64,000 nt of DNA from Gemmata massiliana (GTDB lineage Bacteria > Planctomycetota > Planctomycetia > Gemmatales > Gemmataceae), in assembly GCA_000531095.1 (NCBI GenBank), contig HG799462.1:463250-527249 (forward strand). The letters run 5' to 3'. How positions within the stretch are numbered: the first letter of the stretch is position 1; every line of letters starts with the position of its first letter. The notes below the pieces were generated by a model. It saw only the letters and a program-made list of their open reading frames with translations, was not told where the DNA came from and made no database searches. Shown here in pieces: positions 1 to 8,910 of this stretch. The position numbers and the translations under genes are program-made.

Positions 1-242
1 AGAAAATGCGAGACCCGCGCGTCGGCCTGATCCTGAGCGGTCACACGCACGGCGGGCAAGTCGTGTTCCCGACCGGGGACGCACCGTTCGTCCCCAGCCA
101 TTACGGGACCAAGTACCTGAAGGGACTCGTTCAAGCTCCGAACACGCAGGTGTACATCTCGCGCGGCCTCGGTACCACGAGCGCGCCGTTCCGCGTCGGG
201 AGCCGCCCCGAGTTGACGTTCATGACGCTGCGAAGTGCATAG
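1..242 (+). CDS. Metallophosphoesterase, C-terminal end (partial)
   Basis: This is the last ~80 residues of a calcineurin-like metallophosphoesterase; the 5' part lies outside the window. The diagnostic motif GHTHGGQV, whose His residues bind the metals of the dinuclear centre, is visible near residue 13 of the visible part. It is followed by a segment ending YISRGLGTT, which is typical of the YkuE/YaeI-like membrane-associated branch that hydrolyses phosphodiester or lipid-linked pyrophosphate substrates. The stop is TAG at 240-242. The substrate cannot be told from the tail alone. Confidence 0.85.
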   Translation, partial: KMRDPRVGLILSGHTHGGQVVFPTGDAPFVPSHYGTKYLKGLVQAPNTQVYISRGLGTTSAPFRVGSRPELTFMTLRSA

Positions 243-412
243 TTCTACCACCGCGCTCGTGTGGCAAAAACAAAGCCACCGAGTACGAACCACGCAAGTA
301 GCCTGAAAGCGCCGCGGCGCGGCAGTTTTCCACCTCCTGCCGCTTTACCAACTCCCGCTATACCATTCCCGGCCCGCGCTTCCGCGGGCGAATAGCACTT
401 AAAGGAGTGACC

Positions 413-844
413 ATGCGCACGCTGCTCGCACTGGGATTAGTGGCCACGGTGTTCGGGGCTTATGCTGTTGCCGACGACAAGAAAGACCCGACGACCGGTA
501 AGTGGGTGATCGAATCCGTCACCCGCGACGGAAAGCCGAACAACGCGCTCAAGGGAGCAACCCGCGAACACACCGACGGCAAGTACACGCTCACACCGGC
601 GAAGGACTCGAAGGCCGCCCCCACGACCGGCACCTACACGCTCGACACCACCAAGTCGCCGGTCACCATCGACATCAAACCGAAGGGCGGCACCTACGAC
701 GGCAAAACGCTCCTCGGCATCGCGAAGCTTGATGGCGACACATTGACGGTCGCGTTCGCCGAACCGGGCAAGGATCGGCCGACGAAGTTCGAGAGCGCTG
801 AAGGCAGTGGGATCGTGGTCGCAGTCCACAAGAAGGCGAAGTAG
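413..844 (+). CDS. TIGR03067-family secreted protein
   Basis: A 143-residue exported protein of unknown function. The N-terminus (MRTLLALGLVATVFGAYAVA) is a signal peptide. The mature part matches the TIGR03067 pattern of planctomycetes: a lipocalin-like beta-rich domain with a 'GKWVIESV' strand near the start and 'DRPTKFES' near the end. ATG at 413 is chosen because AAAGGAG at 401-407 lies five bases upstream; the in-frame GTG at 407 would overlap that Shine-Dalgarno site. A second member of the family is at 19268-19699. The function is not known; such genes are highly multiplied in Gemmata-like genomes. Confidence 0.8.
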   Translation: MRTLLALGLVATVFGAYAVADDKKDPTTGKWVIESVTRDGKPNNALKGATREHTDGKYTLTPAKDSKAAPTTGTYTLDTTKSPVTIDIKPKGGTYDGKTLLGIAKLDGDTLTVAFAEPGKDRPTKFESAEGSGIVVAVHKKAK

Positions 845-854
845 TCGCGTAAAT

Positions 855-939
855 GCGAACGGCCGGTGTGAGCCGATCGGTGAAACTCCACATCGTACTG
901 TGTGGAAGTCTCACCGATCGGCTCACACCGGCCGTTCGC
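855..939. repeat. Perfect 29-bp palindrome, probable bidirectional terminator
   Basis: Arms 855-883 and 911-939 are perfect inverted repeats of 29 bases. The 27-base spacer contains a smaller inner stem (TCCACA...TGTGGA). It lies between two convergent genes, so it can act as a terminator for both, but the stem is far longer than a normal terminator and lacks a T-run. It resembles a dispersed palindromic repeat co-opted for that role. Confidence 0.85.
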
Positions 940-955
940 CAAACGAGTCGACCGT

Positions 956-3900
956 TTACTTCTTCAGCGGCTCTTTCAGACTCGATAAGAACTCGACCAA
1001 ATCACGCAGTTCGCGCCGCGACAACTTCTTGTGCAAGTCGTCCGGCATCGCACTCGGCCCGGTCCGCCGAGCGACGATGTCTTCCGTCGGGATCGTCAGT
1101 TCCTTCGCCTCCGCGGTGACGAGTTTCACCTGCTTCTTGTCCTCGGCCTTAATGATGCCGGTCACGACGCGGTCGTCGGCCAGCGTCAACACCGCAGTCT
1201 CGTAACCCTTCGCGATCTTCGCGTTCGGGAGTGCGATCGCTTCGAGCAGGTAGCGCCGGTCTTTTTGCACATCAGCCGCGATCCCGTTCAGCGCGGGACC
1301 AACGTCACCACCCTGACCGTCGAGCCGGTGGCACCGCTGACAGTAAACCGCGGAGTTATTCAGGAAGATGTTGCGACCCTTCTCGATGTCGCCGCCTTCG
1401 AGCGATTCGAGGAACGGTGCGAGCTTGTTACCGTTCGCCTCGTTCGCAATCTTGTTTTGACCCGAGCGGTACTTCTCCACCTTCGGCTTGAGCTGTGTGT
1501 ACAGCTTCAGCTTGGATGTGTTAGCCCGCTGTTCGGCCGCATCGAGCACGTCGAGGACGAGCGCGGCGGGAACCTTGCCGCTACTCACCCGATCGAGCCA
1601 CTCGGACAGCAGCTTATCCGTTTCCTCCGAAGCCTTCTGAGTCGCGAGAATCGCGAAAGCACCCTGTTTCTCAGCAAGCGAGGTCTTCTCGTCTTCGAGA
1701 AGGGCGGGTAGCGATTTCAAAACGGTACTCGCATCAAAGTGCGACTGCACGGTTCGCCCCGCAGCGCGAAGGCGCGGTTCGTCACTCGATAGTGCGTAAG
1801 CCGCGAGTCCCTTGGTGCCCGCGTCCTTGAGGGCCTCCACCGCAAACAGCGCTTCCACTCGGGTACCAACTGGGTTCTTCGCGTCCTTCACGAGCGCGGC
1901 CATCGCCGGACCGAACTCCTTGAGGTTCAACTTCGCAGCGACTTGAGCAGCTTCTTTGCGAACGGTGTCCGAACCCGCGAACACACCGACACCCGCCTTC
2001 TTGAGCGCGTTGACGGCAATGCTCGAGTCGCGCGGAGCGATGTCGAGCGTCAGCCCGGTGATCGGATCACGACGCGGCGGCTTCGTCCAGTCGCCGAGTA
2101 ACTTGAGTGCGAACGCGCGAACGTAGTCCGGTTCACTCTGACGTGCAGCGAAGGTCGCAACGCGGTCCGCGGCCTCGGGCGTACCCAGACAGTAGTTCGC
2201 AGCCAGCGCACGGAAGGAGATGGCATCCGGTTGGCCGGCCTTGTCCGCGAACTTCGCCAGTGCCTCGCCATTACCAATGCGCTCGTCGTAGATCGCCCGC
2301 GCCGCTTCGGTGACGATCCCGGCATCAGCGTCCGCGAGGAACTCGGCAACCTTGTCACTCTTGTGCTTCCGGAGTGCGAGCACAACGCCCAGGCGCACTG
2401 CGGGCACGTCGTACTTATCTTTCTCCCGCTCCTTCGCAACCTTCAACACATTCACTAGGTCCGCAGGATTACGAGCAGCGTGAACCAATCCCATTACGGC
2501 CGCGTGCCGGAGGTACGGATCTTTGTTGTTGTTTGCCTTGAGCAAATCAAAGAGAGGAGCAAACTGTGTCATCTCCGACGCGGGGTAGGTCGGCAAAGCG
2601 AATCCTGGACCAGCACTCTTACCAAATGCGACTGCGGCAGCGGCCTTCACGCGATCATCCGGGTCGACAAAAGCTTTCAGAATCGCTGCCCGAATATCAT
2701 TTATCTCTGACACATTCCTGCCGGAGTGGACTACTACCCGGCCCAGTTGCTCAATTGCCGCACGCTTCACCTCAGTATTTTCGTTCGTCACGAGAGCGAG
2801 CAACGCCCCCCAAGCAGACTCGGTATTCCGAGCAATTTGGCCAAGGCCCCACACCGCGTGCAGCCGAGCGAGTTGGCTCTGCGAGCCATTCAGCACCCTG
2901 CTAAACGCCTTCGTCGCATCTTCCACTTTTCGCGAAGCCAACTCAAATTGCGCCTCCTGACGAACTTGTTGGTGAGAGAATTCGAGCAGCTTGGCCAACT
3001 CCGCAATGGTCTTCTTCTCGAAGCCCTCTGCGAGCAACTTCTGGGCCTCGGCCACTTGAGGGTTCTTCATCGCCGTCGGATCGGTGACGCGGAAGATGCG
3101 CCCGCGGTTCTGCGGCGCCCACCCGCCGACCCAGTCGGACCAGTAGAACGCGCCGTCCGGTCCGAATTCACAGTCGGTCGGCACCAGCCCGCGCACGAAC
3201 GGTTCGGGCTTGCTGATCTCGAAACCCGCGCCCTTCGGCTTCACGGCCAGCGACCAAATCACACTGTTGCTGGCGCTCGATGTGAAGTCGCACGCGAAGA
3301 AGTGATCCTTGTACTTGTCGTTCAGTCCGATGCCGGGATAGTGCGTGATGCCCGCGGGACCGTTCCCGAAGTTTGCCAGAGGCGGCACGATCCACGCCGG
3401 TTGCCCATCGTGCTGCGGCAGCCACAACTTCTCCGTGTTCCATGCGCCACGATTACCCTGTGGCACCGCCGGCGTGTGGTAACCGGTGCTGTACTGGAAG
3501 CCCCCGCGCCACCCGCTGTCACCACCCTCGACGATGTGAACCCACCGCGCCCGGTCGCCGCTGTCACAGTTGTTATCAAAAGTGAACAGGTTGCCGAAGT
3601 CGTCGAACGCGATCTCCTGCGGGTTCCGCAACCCGGAGTGAACGACTTCGAGGTTCCTCCCGTCCGGGTCGCACCGCAGCACTGCGCCAGTGTTCGGATA
3701 TTCGAGTTTCTTTCCTTCCTTAGTGGTCACCGTGAACCCGCGGTCGCCGATGCTGAAGTACAGCTTCCCGTCCGGTCCCATACGGAGGCCGTGCAGGTCG
3801 TGACCGAGGAACTGCACCGTCGGCCCGAACCCGGTGAACAGCGACTTCTTTTCGTCGGCCTTGTTCGTCCCCTTCGTGTCCTTCAGAACGTACAGGTCGG

Positions 3901-4423
3901 GGATACACGTGAAGTACACCTGCCCCTTGCGGGCGAGTACGCCGGCCGCGAGTCCGTCCTGGGGCCGGTTGTAACCGCCCGAAAACACTTCACTCTTGTC
4001 CGCCTTACCGCTCCCGGTACTGTCCCACACCACCCGCAGTTGGTCCTCGTACTTCTCGTAGCCCTTGAAGTTGTGCTTCCGGTACATCGCGAGCAGGTCG
4101 TCGATGCTCCGGTTCGCGAGGTCTTCGTCGAGCCAGTACATGTGCGCGCGAGTGTCGGGCACGCCATGCTCGAAGCGCGTCGTCTCCGCGACGAACGCGC
4201 GCCCCTTCTCATCAAAGCAAAAACTCACGGGATTCATCATCAGTGGGGCCGCGGCCCACACGTCTACCTTCAACCCCTTCTCAGCGGGTTGAACCTGGGC
4301 CAGTGCGTCCTCGTCGCCGGACTTTCCCTTCGCGGGTTGAGCGCCCGCAGTCGGCGTACTGTTGGGCGAAATTGTGAAAAGTAACGCGACCAACGGCGGT
4401 AGCGCAACGAAATAGCGAGACAT
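956..4423 (-). CDS. PVC-type membrane-bound dehydrogenase: propeller, HEAT repeats and haem c domain
   Basis: A secreted protein of about 1155 residues. In order: a signal peptide (MSRYFVALPPLVALLFTI), a beta-propeller dehydrogenase-like domain (about residues 40-450, the Piru_Ver_Nterm/TIGR02604 type, related to sugar/PQQ dehydrogenases), a long HEAT-repeat region (about 480-900) and a C-terminal haem-binding domain (TIGR02603 type) with CQRCH, a CxxCH haem c motif, near residue 1025. Such proteins are amplified in Planctomycetes and Verrucomicrobia and probably oxidise sugars or other periplasmic substrates, passing electrons to the bound haem. The start is placed at 4423 because upstream codons do not look coding and the signal peptide begins there. 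The substrate is unknown. Confidence 0.85.
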   Translation of the reverse strand: MSRYFVALPPLVALLFTISPNSTPTAGAQPAKGKSGDEDALAQVQPAEKGLKVDVWAAAPLMMNPVSFCFDEKGRAFVAETTRFEHGVPDTRAHMYWLDEDLANRSIDDLLAMYRKHNFKGYEKYEDQLRVVWDSTGSGKADKSEVFSGGYNRPQDGLAAGVLARKGQVYFTCIPDLYVLKDTKGTNKADEKKSLFTGFGPTVQFLGHDLHGLRMGPDGKLYFSIGDRGFTVTTKEGKKLEYPNTGAVLRCDPDGRNLEVVHSGLRNPQEIAFDDFGNLFTFDNNCDSGDRARWVHIVEGGDSGWRGGFQYSTGYHTPAVPQGNRGAWNTEKLWLPQHDGQPAWIVPPLANFGNGPAGITHYPGIGLNDKYKDHFFACDFTSSASNSVIWSLAVKPKGAGFEISKPEPFVRGLVPTDCEFGPDGAFYWSDWVGGWAPQNRGRIFRVTDPTAMKNPQVAEAQKLLAEGFEKKTIAELAKLLEFSHQQVRQEAQFELASRKVEDATKAFSRVLNGSQSQLARLHAVWGLGQIARNTESAWGALLALVTNENTEVKRAAIEQLGRVVVHSGRNVSEINDIRAAILKAFVDPDDRVKAAAAVAFGKSAGPGFALPTYPASEMTQFAPLFDLLKANNNKDPYLRHAAVMGLVHAARNPADLVNVLKVAKEREKDKYDVPAVRLGVVLALRKHKSDKVAEFLADADAGIVTEAARAIYDERIGNGEALAKFADKAGQPDAISFRALAANYCLGTPEAADRVATFAARQSEPDYVRAFALKLLGDWTKPPRRDPITGLTLDIAPRDSSIAVNALKKAGVGVFAGSDTVRKEAAQVAAKLNLKEFGPAMAALVKDAKNPVGTRVEALFAVEALKDAGTKGLAAYALSSDEPRLRAAGRTVQSHFDASTVLKSLPALLEDEKTSLAEKQGAFAILATQKASEETDKLLSEWLDRVSSGKVPAALVLDVLDAAEQRANTSKLKLYTQLKPKVEKYRSGQNKIANEANGNKLAPFLESLEGGDIEKGRNIFLNNSAVYCQRCHRLDGQGGDVGPALNGIAADVQKDRRYLLEAIALPNAKIAKGYETAVLTLADDRVVTGIIKAEDKKQVKLVTAEAKELTIPTEDIVARRTGPSAMPDDLHKKLSRRELRDLVEFLSSLKEPLKK

Positions 4424-4529
4424 AGAGGAGATGCTCCGGGGCGGGAATTCAGCGGATGTATTGAGGCTACCGCAGACGGGTAAATGCGGCAACCGCGGGA
4501 AGTGGGTCCGGCGGCAATCAATTAAAACA

Positions 4530-4579
4530 CCGACCCGGGTATCGGCGCCAGATTATTCTGACACCAAAACCCGGGTCGG
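4530..4579 (-). terminator. Stem-loop terminator-like palindrome
   Basis: Inverted repeat CCGACCCGGGT (4530-4540) and ACCCGGGTCGG (4569-4579). It lies just downstream of the small minus-strand lipoprotein gene and upstream of the dehydrogenase gene, so it probably separates the two transcripts. Confidence 0.6.
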
Positions 4580-4610
4580 CATATTGTTTCAAATTTAACA
4601 AACCACAGAA

Positions 4611-4796
4611 TCAGGGGCCTTTCTTCGGCATTTTGAGGCCTGTGGGGTCACCCGATCCCTTTTGCAAAGGAGTCATCGTCCCGATCGTCTTGTTCGGGTC
4701 AGACGTGTCAACAGCGCCGCTCGGGAACTTCTTGTCTTCGCACCCGACAGCCGTCAAGAACACACCGGCAACAAGGAGAGAAAAGCACTTCTTCAT
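4611..4796 (-). CDS. Small lipoprotein
   Basis: A 61-residue lipoprotein. The N-terminus MKKCFSLLVAGVFLTAVGC has a basic start, a hydrophobic stretch and a lipobox ending at Cys19, so it should be lipidated and anchored in a membrane. The mature part of about 42 residues is polar (rich in Lys, Asp, Thr, Pro) and has no recognisable domain. It lies downstream of the DUF1559 gene on the same strand; small lipoproteins of this kind often follow DUF1559 genes in planctomycetes, suggesting joint export or surface function. No function can be assigned. Confidence 0.75.
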   Translation of the reverse strand: MKKCFSLLVAGVFLTAVGCEDKKFPSGAVDTSDPNKTIGTMTPLQKGSGDPTGLKMPKKGP

Positions 4797-4882
4797 CGGA
4801 GTTTGGCCTCGATTCGATGGAACGGGTCCGTGCCGGGGAGTTGGCGACAGACCGGAGAGAATTTAACGTGTTTCAACGGAAC

Positions 4883-4923
4883 GGGCCGCGGGGCGACGGG
4901 GATGAATCCCGGTCCCGCGGCCC
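4883..4923 (-). terminator. GC-rich stem-loop
   Basis: GGGCCGCGGG (4883-4892) pairs with CCCGCGGCCC (4914-4923). It is about 50 bases past the stop of the minus-strand DUF1559 gene, the right place for a rho-independent or hairpin-only terminator. Confidence 0.55.
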
Positions 4924-4971
4924 AGCAAACCGGGCCAGTCACCGCCTCATCCGCAGAGGCGGACACGGGCG

Positions 4972-5955
4972 TCACTCGCTCACGACGGAGCCGTCACCGA
5001 CACCGTTTACCGCGACCCAAATCGGCCAGGACATACTGGTGCTAATACTGCCGACCGAACCGTCCGCACGGGCCACGTTGACCGAACTCCCGTGCATCGA
5101 ACTGGCGCCCGGCCACTCACAGTTAATGCCCCACGCGGTCAGGTAGGTCGGCGGGAAGCTATACGGCGCGGTGAGCCCGCTGAGCCATTGTCCGTCCACG
5201 CTCGGAGTGGCGGAACCGTCCGGACCCATGAACGGAGGGAACTTCGAGGTGCCAGCGTACCCGGTGAAGACAAACGCCGCGCGGAACACCGATTCGCCGC
5301 CACGGGCCCGGCGAATGCCGCCGCCCTGCGCGTTAAACGGACCGTTCTTGAAGCCGTAGCTCGTGACTTCAGCGACGGCCACGACGTTCGACGTACCGTC
5401 GGTGACGTCGGCGAACTTGAACGTCCGGTTGACCGTGAACAACCCAGAATAGTCACCCGTCGTGCCCGTGCCCGGGTTAAAAACAGCGGTCGTCCACCAG
5501 TGATAACCTTCGCTACCGGCGTAGTTCGTAACGGCGAGGTTGTGCGTTTCGTCAGACTTGCCGAAGCCGCCGTCGGACGGACAACGCAAGAGCCCCACGT
5601 CGGTCGCGGTGATCGCTTGCCCCCACGCGGGAGCGTTGATATTCGTCTGCTTGAACAGATTGTCTTGCTCCACAAACGGTAGCAAGTACGTCAGCCAGGT
5701 GTGGTGATTGGGCGGAGCATTCGTGGCCGGCACCGGCTTGGCCACCGTGAGTACACCAGCCGCCGGGAACTTCCCGTTGGAGTCGTGGAAGTTGTGCAGC
5801 GCCAACCCGATCTGCTTGAGGTTGTTCTGACACTTCATCCGGGCCGCGGCCTCACGGACCTTTTGGACCGCGGGAAGCAGCAGCCCAATCAGGATCGCGA
5901 TGATCGCAATGACGACCAACAACTCGATTAGCGTAAATCCCCTACGCGAACGCAT
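4972..5955 (-). CDS. DUF1559 pseudopilin-like protein
   Basis: A 327-residue protein with a type IV pilin/type II secretion pseudopilin N-terminus: [20 protein letters not shown], where the prepilin peptidase cleaves after Gly and the following hydrophobic helix anchors the protein or packs it into a filament. The rest is the DUF1559 domain (H-x9-DG type): '[15 protein letters not shown]' after the helix, '[16 protein letters not shown]' in the middle and '[11 protein letters not shown]' near the end. The family is amplified to tens or hundreds of copies in planctomycetes, and its role (surface filament or secretion) is unresolved. The start at 5955 is set by the prepilin leader. A paralogue is at 21980-23011. 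Confidence 0.9.
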   Translation of the reverse strand: MRSRRGFTLIELLVVIAIIAILIGLLLPAVQKVREAAARMKCQNNLKQIGLALHNFHDSNGKFPAAGVLTVAKPVPATNAPPNHHTWLTYLLPFVEQDNLFKQTNINAPAWGQAITATDVGLLRCPSDGGFGKSDETHNLAVTNYAGSEGYHWWTTAVFNPGTGTTGDYSGLFTVNRTFKFADVTDGTSNVVAVAEVTSYGFKNGPFNAQGGGIRRARGGESVFRAAFVFTGYAGTSKFPPFMGPDGSATPSVDGQWLSGLTAPYSFPPTYLTAWGINCEWPGASSMHGSSVNVARADGSVGSISTSMSWPIWVAVNGVGDGSVVSE

Positions 5956-6218
5956 AAAACACCGTTGGGAGAGAGAAAAAATGACAGCGGGAACGGCTCC
6001 GAGCAAAGAACGGCTTGAGCAAAAAAGAGAATTGGAAGCAGAAACCACCTCGGTTTCTACTCGTCAGCTACATGATCCTAAACCGACCTGATAATTATCG
6101 CCAGCAAAAAATTCATAAGAACGGGCAGTACCTTCTCATAGTTCAGTACAATATTGTGCCAGAACCGGACCGCCCGCGAACGGTCGCGTGCACCTCCCGT
6201 TCGTAACGAGATCCCATC

Positions 6219-8018
6219 TCAGAACTTCGCGATCGTGCTCTTCGCACTCTCAAGCAAGCTGGTATCGTCGTTGTCGTCGAGGGCCGCGAAGCGGTCACGG
6301 ATGCGGCGGAAGGCGAGCTTCAAGAAGTATTTACCGGCTACGCTGTCTGCGTAGGGATCAGTGCCGATCGATTTACCGTTACCGCCCTTGCCCGCGAGCA
6401 AGTGATCGAGACGCGCTAGTACACACGAACTCACATACAGGTCAATCGCAATGTCCGCGATGCGTTCGTGAACCAACTCGGCCTGTGCAAAGGCCGCTTC
6501 GTCCTTCAGCGCCATGAACACGTGCGGTAACTTCAACCCGAACTCGCGAACCAGGCGCGCCAGTGTGTAACCGTCTTCGGTGAGCTCATTCGACTGAACC
6601 GGCACGGTCGGCGCGCTGGTCGTCAGCCACGGCGCCGCGAGTTTACCGACCACGCCCAACGACTGACCAATCTTGCGCAGACTCCAGCGCCCGCCGAGCA
6701 TGTCGTCTTGCAGGCCCTTTAGATACATCCCCGGTCCACGGCACCCCACCACCGCGATGAACGCCTTCAGGACGTCGTTCGCGCCCTCACCGATGGTGTT
6801 AATGCGAGCGTCGCGCATCCAGCGCTCGATCGGCTGGTCACAGAAGTACCCCTTCCCGCCATAGACCTGGAGCGTGTCGTTCACGATTGTCCACAGGTGC
6901 TCCGTCGCGAACACTTTCAGAATGGCCGTTTCAAGCATGTAGTCCGGCGCACCCCGATCGATGAACGCGGCACACTCCGCGGTCGCGGCCTCCATCGCAA
7001 AACAGTGCGCCGCAGCGAACGCGATCTTCTTCTGAACGAGGTGGAACTCACTGAGCGGCTGTTGGAACTGCACGCGCTTCTTGGCGTGCTCGGTCATCGC
7101 CTTGATGCACGCCTTCGCATGACCGGTACACGTCGCTCCGAACGTCACCCGGCCGTAGTTGAGCACCGTGAGTGCGGCCTGGAGCCCGCGCCCGATCTGC
7201 CCCAGAATGTTTTCTTTTGGCACGCGCATGTTGGTGAACCGCATCTTGCCTGTTGCGGTTCCCCGAATGCCGCACTTCTCCGCGCGCGCTTCAATGACCT
7301 CGAACCCCGGCATGTCGGGAGTCACAAGAAACGCCGTCACCTTCCCCTTCGGGTTGGACGGGTCCGGTGTACGGGCCATGACGGTGAGGATGTGCGCGAT
7401 CCCACCATTCGTGATGTAGTGCTTCGTGCCATTGAGGATGTAAGCCGAACCGTCGTCCGTCGGCGTCGCGACCGTCTGCACGTTACCCGCGTCCGAGCCC
7501 GCTTCCGGTTCCGTGAGCGCGAACGCACACAACTTCGAGCCGTCGTACAACCCCGGCAGCCACTTGGCTTGTTGTTCCTTGCTGCCGAACAGACACAGTG
7601 CCCGAACGCCAATGCTGTGGTGCGCGTTCACGAACACAGCGACACTTGCGTCATGTCCACCGAGGATCTCCATCGTCTTGAGGTACTGCTGTTGGCCGAA
7701 GCCCAGGCCACCGTATTCGGGCGGGATCGTCAGTTTGTACATGCCGATGTCGGCCAGCCCCTGAACCACGCTGTCCGGGATTCGGGCCTCGCGGTCGATC
7801 TTCATGTGGTCGATGTGAGCGTCCGCGTAGCTCCTCACCTTCGCGGCCATCTCGTCCGCGGCGGCCTGCTTGTCGGCCGGGAGAGTGGGGTACGGGTAAA
7901 GCAGTTCGCCCTTGAACTTGCCGAAGAACAGCGCTTTCGCGAAGCCGACGTCCGGCCCCGCGATGAGTTCTTCGACTTCCTTGCGCTGTTCGTCGATTTG
8001 CTGCGCAGTGAGAGCCAT
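6219..8018 (-). CDS. Acyl-CoA dehydrogenase (VLCAD/ACAD9-like)
   Basis: A 599-residue FAD enzyme that would introduce the alpha-beta double bond into acyl-CoA in fatty acid beta-oxidation. Visible family signatures are 'CAFALTEPEAGSDAGN' and 'TKHYITNGG' in the FAD/substrate-binding middle domain, and 'YGGKGYFCDQPIERWMRDAR' followed by IGEGANDV near residue 410. The Glu of that last motif occupies the catalytic base position used by very-long-chain enzymes. The extra ~180 C-terminal residues also match VLCAD/ACAD9-like length rather than the ~380 residues of short-chain enzymes. ATG at 8018 is the natural start of the N-terminal helical domain. It is divergent from folE, sharing the intergenic region 8019-8253. 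Confidence 0.9.
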   Translation of the reverse strand: MALTAQQIDEQRKEVEELIAGPDVGFAKALFFGKFKGELLYPYPTLPADKQAAADEMAAKVRSYADAHIDHMKIDREARIPDSVVQGLADIGMYKLTIPPEYGGLGFGQQQYLKTMEILGGHDASVAVFVNAHHSIGVRALCLFGSKEQQAKWLPGLYDGSKLCAFALTEPEAGSDAGNVQTVATPTDDGSAYILNGTKHYITNGGIAHILTVMARTPDPSNPKGKVTAFLVTPDMPGFEVIEARAEKCGIRGTATGKMRFTNMRVPKENILGQIGRGLQAALTVLNYGRVTFGATCTGHAKACIKAMTEHAKKRVQFQQPLSEFHLVQKKIAFAAAHCFAMEAATAECAAFIDRGAPDYMLETAILKVFATEHLWTIVNDTLQVYGGKGYFCDQPIERWMRDARINTIGEGANDVLKAFIAVVGCRGPGMYLKGLQDDMLGGRWSLRKIGQSLGVVGKLAAPWLTTSAPTVPVQSNELTEDGYTLARLVREFGLKLPHVFMALKDEAAFAQAELVHERIADIAIDLYVSSCVLARLDHLLAGKGGNGKSIGTDPYADSVAGKYFLKLAFRRIRDRFAALDDNDDTSLLESAKSTIAKF

Positions 8019-8253
8019 TGGCGCACCCCTTAGTGCCGGCACGAGAGAGGAAAAAGCGGCCGAGCTGTAATGCAGTATTATACCGCACTCAGCAAAGGTG
8101 AATCGTGTCTGCTCGCGTGCCCCCGGATTTCCGAAACCGCGTACAATATCACAACGAACGCCAGGATTCGCTCTCCCGGAGCCACAGTTGAGTAAGACGA
8201 CCCATAGCGCCGTTCCCTGCGAAGCCGACGAAGCCCCGCGCCCACCGAACCAC

Positions 8254-8826
8254 ATGCCTGCACTGACAGTGGATCACGAACGGTTACGGCACGCGGTGCG
8301 CGAAATCCTGATTGCCGTGGGTGAGAACCCGGACCGCGAGGGACTGCTAGAAACGCCGGACCGCGTCGCGCGCATGTACGCGGAGATCTTCTCGGGGCTG
8401 CGCACCGACCCGGCGATCTACCTCCAGAAGACGTTCACACAAAAGCACGACGAAATGGTGCTGGTGAAGGACATCGAGTTCTCGTCGTGCTGCGAGCACC
8501 ACCTGCTCCCGTTCCTCGGGAAAGCCCACATCGCGTACCTGCCAAACGGCCAAATCGTCGGCCTCTCGAAGCTCGCCCGCGTGGTAGAAGCCGTCGCGAA
8601 GCGCCCGCAGGTTCAGGAGCGCATGACGGAAGAGATCGCCGACCTCATCATGACGCACCTGAAGGCCCGCGGGGTCGGCGTGGTGATCGAAGCGAGTCAC
8701 TCGTGTATGACCATTCGTGGCGTGCGCAAACCGGGAGCGATGACCATTACGAGTTCCATGCGCGGCGGGTTCCTCGACAACCCCGCCACCCGCGCCGAAA
8801 TGATGGCGCTCGTTTTCGGGCGCTAG
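8254..8826 (+). CDS. folE: GTP cyclohydrolase I
   Basis: A 190-residue enzyme that converts GTP to 7,8-dihydroneopterin triphosphate, the first step of tetrahydrofolate (and pterin) synthesis. The zinc site is visible: '[12 protein letters not shown]' gives Cys and His, and '[10 protein letters not shown]' gives the second Cys. 'TPDRVARMY' and '[11 protein letters not shown]' are also conserved family segments. ATG at 8254 is preferred; an in-frame TTG at 8188 would add 22 poorly conserved residues. It heads the plus-strand run that includes the molybdopterin genes, which also start from GTP. Confidence 0.96.
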   Translation: MPALTVDHERLRHAVREILIAVGENPDREGLLETPDRVARMYAEIFSGLRTDPAIYLQKTFTQKHDEMVLVKDIEFSSCCEHHLLPFLGKAHIAYLPNGQIVGLSKLARVVEAVAKRPQVQERMTEEIADLIMTHLKARGVGVVIEASHSCMTIRGVRKPGAMTITSSMRGGFLDNPATRAEMMALVFGR

Positions 8827-8910
8827 CCAAATGAACGAGTTTCGGGGAGAAACAGCGCTACCCTGCCTGTATTCTGGACGCCTTCGCCCGAATCCCGGAC
8901 CCCGAATCCC

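Noticed and set aside
2726..4384. Long plus-strand open frame (552 codons) opposite the PVC dehydrogenase gene
   Set aside because: It is antisense to a gene with clear domains; the GC-rich third positions of that gene leave the opposite strand open. Its translation has no family-like pattern.
6897..8033. Plus-strand open frame (378 codons) opposite the acyl-CoA dehydrogenase
   Set aside because: Antisense shadow of a well-supported enzyme; Arg/His/Val-rich translation typical of such shadows.
8098..8253. N-terminal extension of folE from ATG 8098
   Set aside because: It would add 52 residues with no folE similarity and would run through the shared promoter region with the acyl-CoA dehydrogenase gene.
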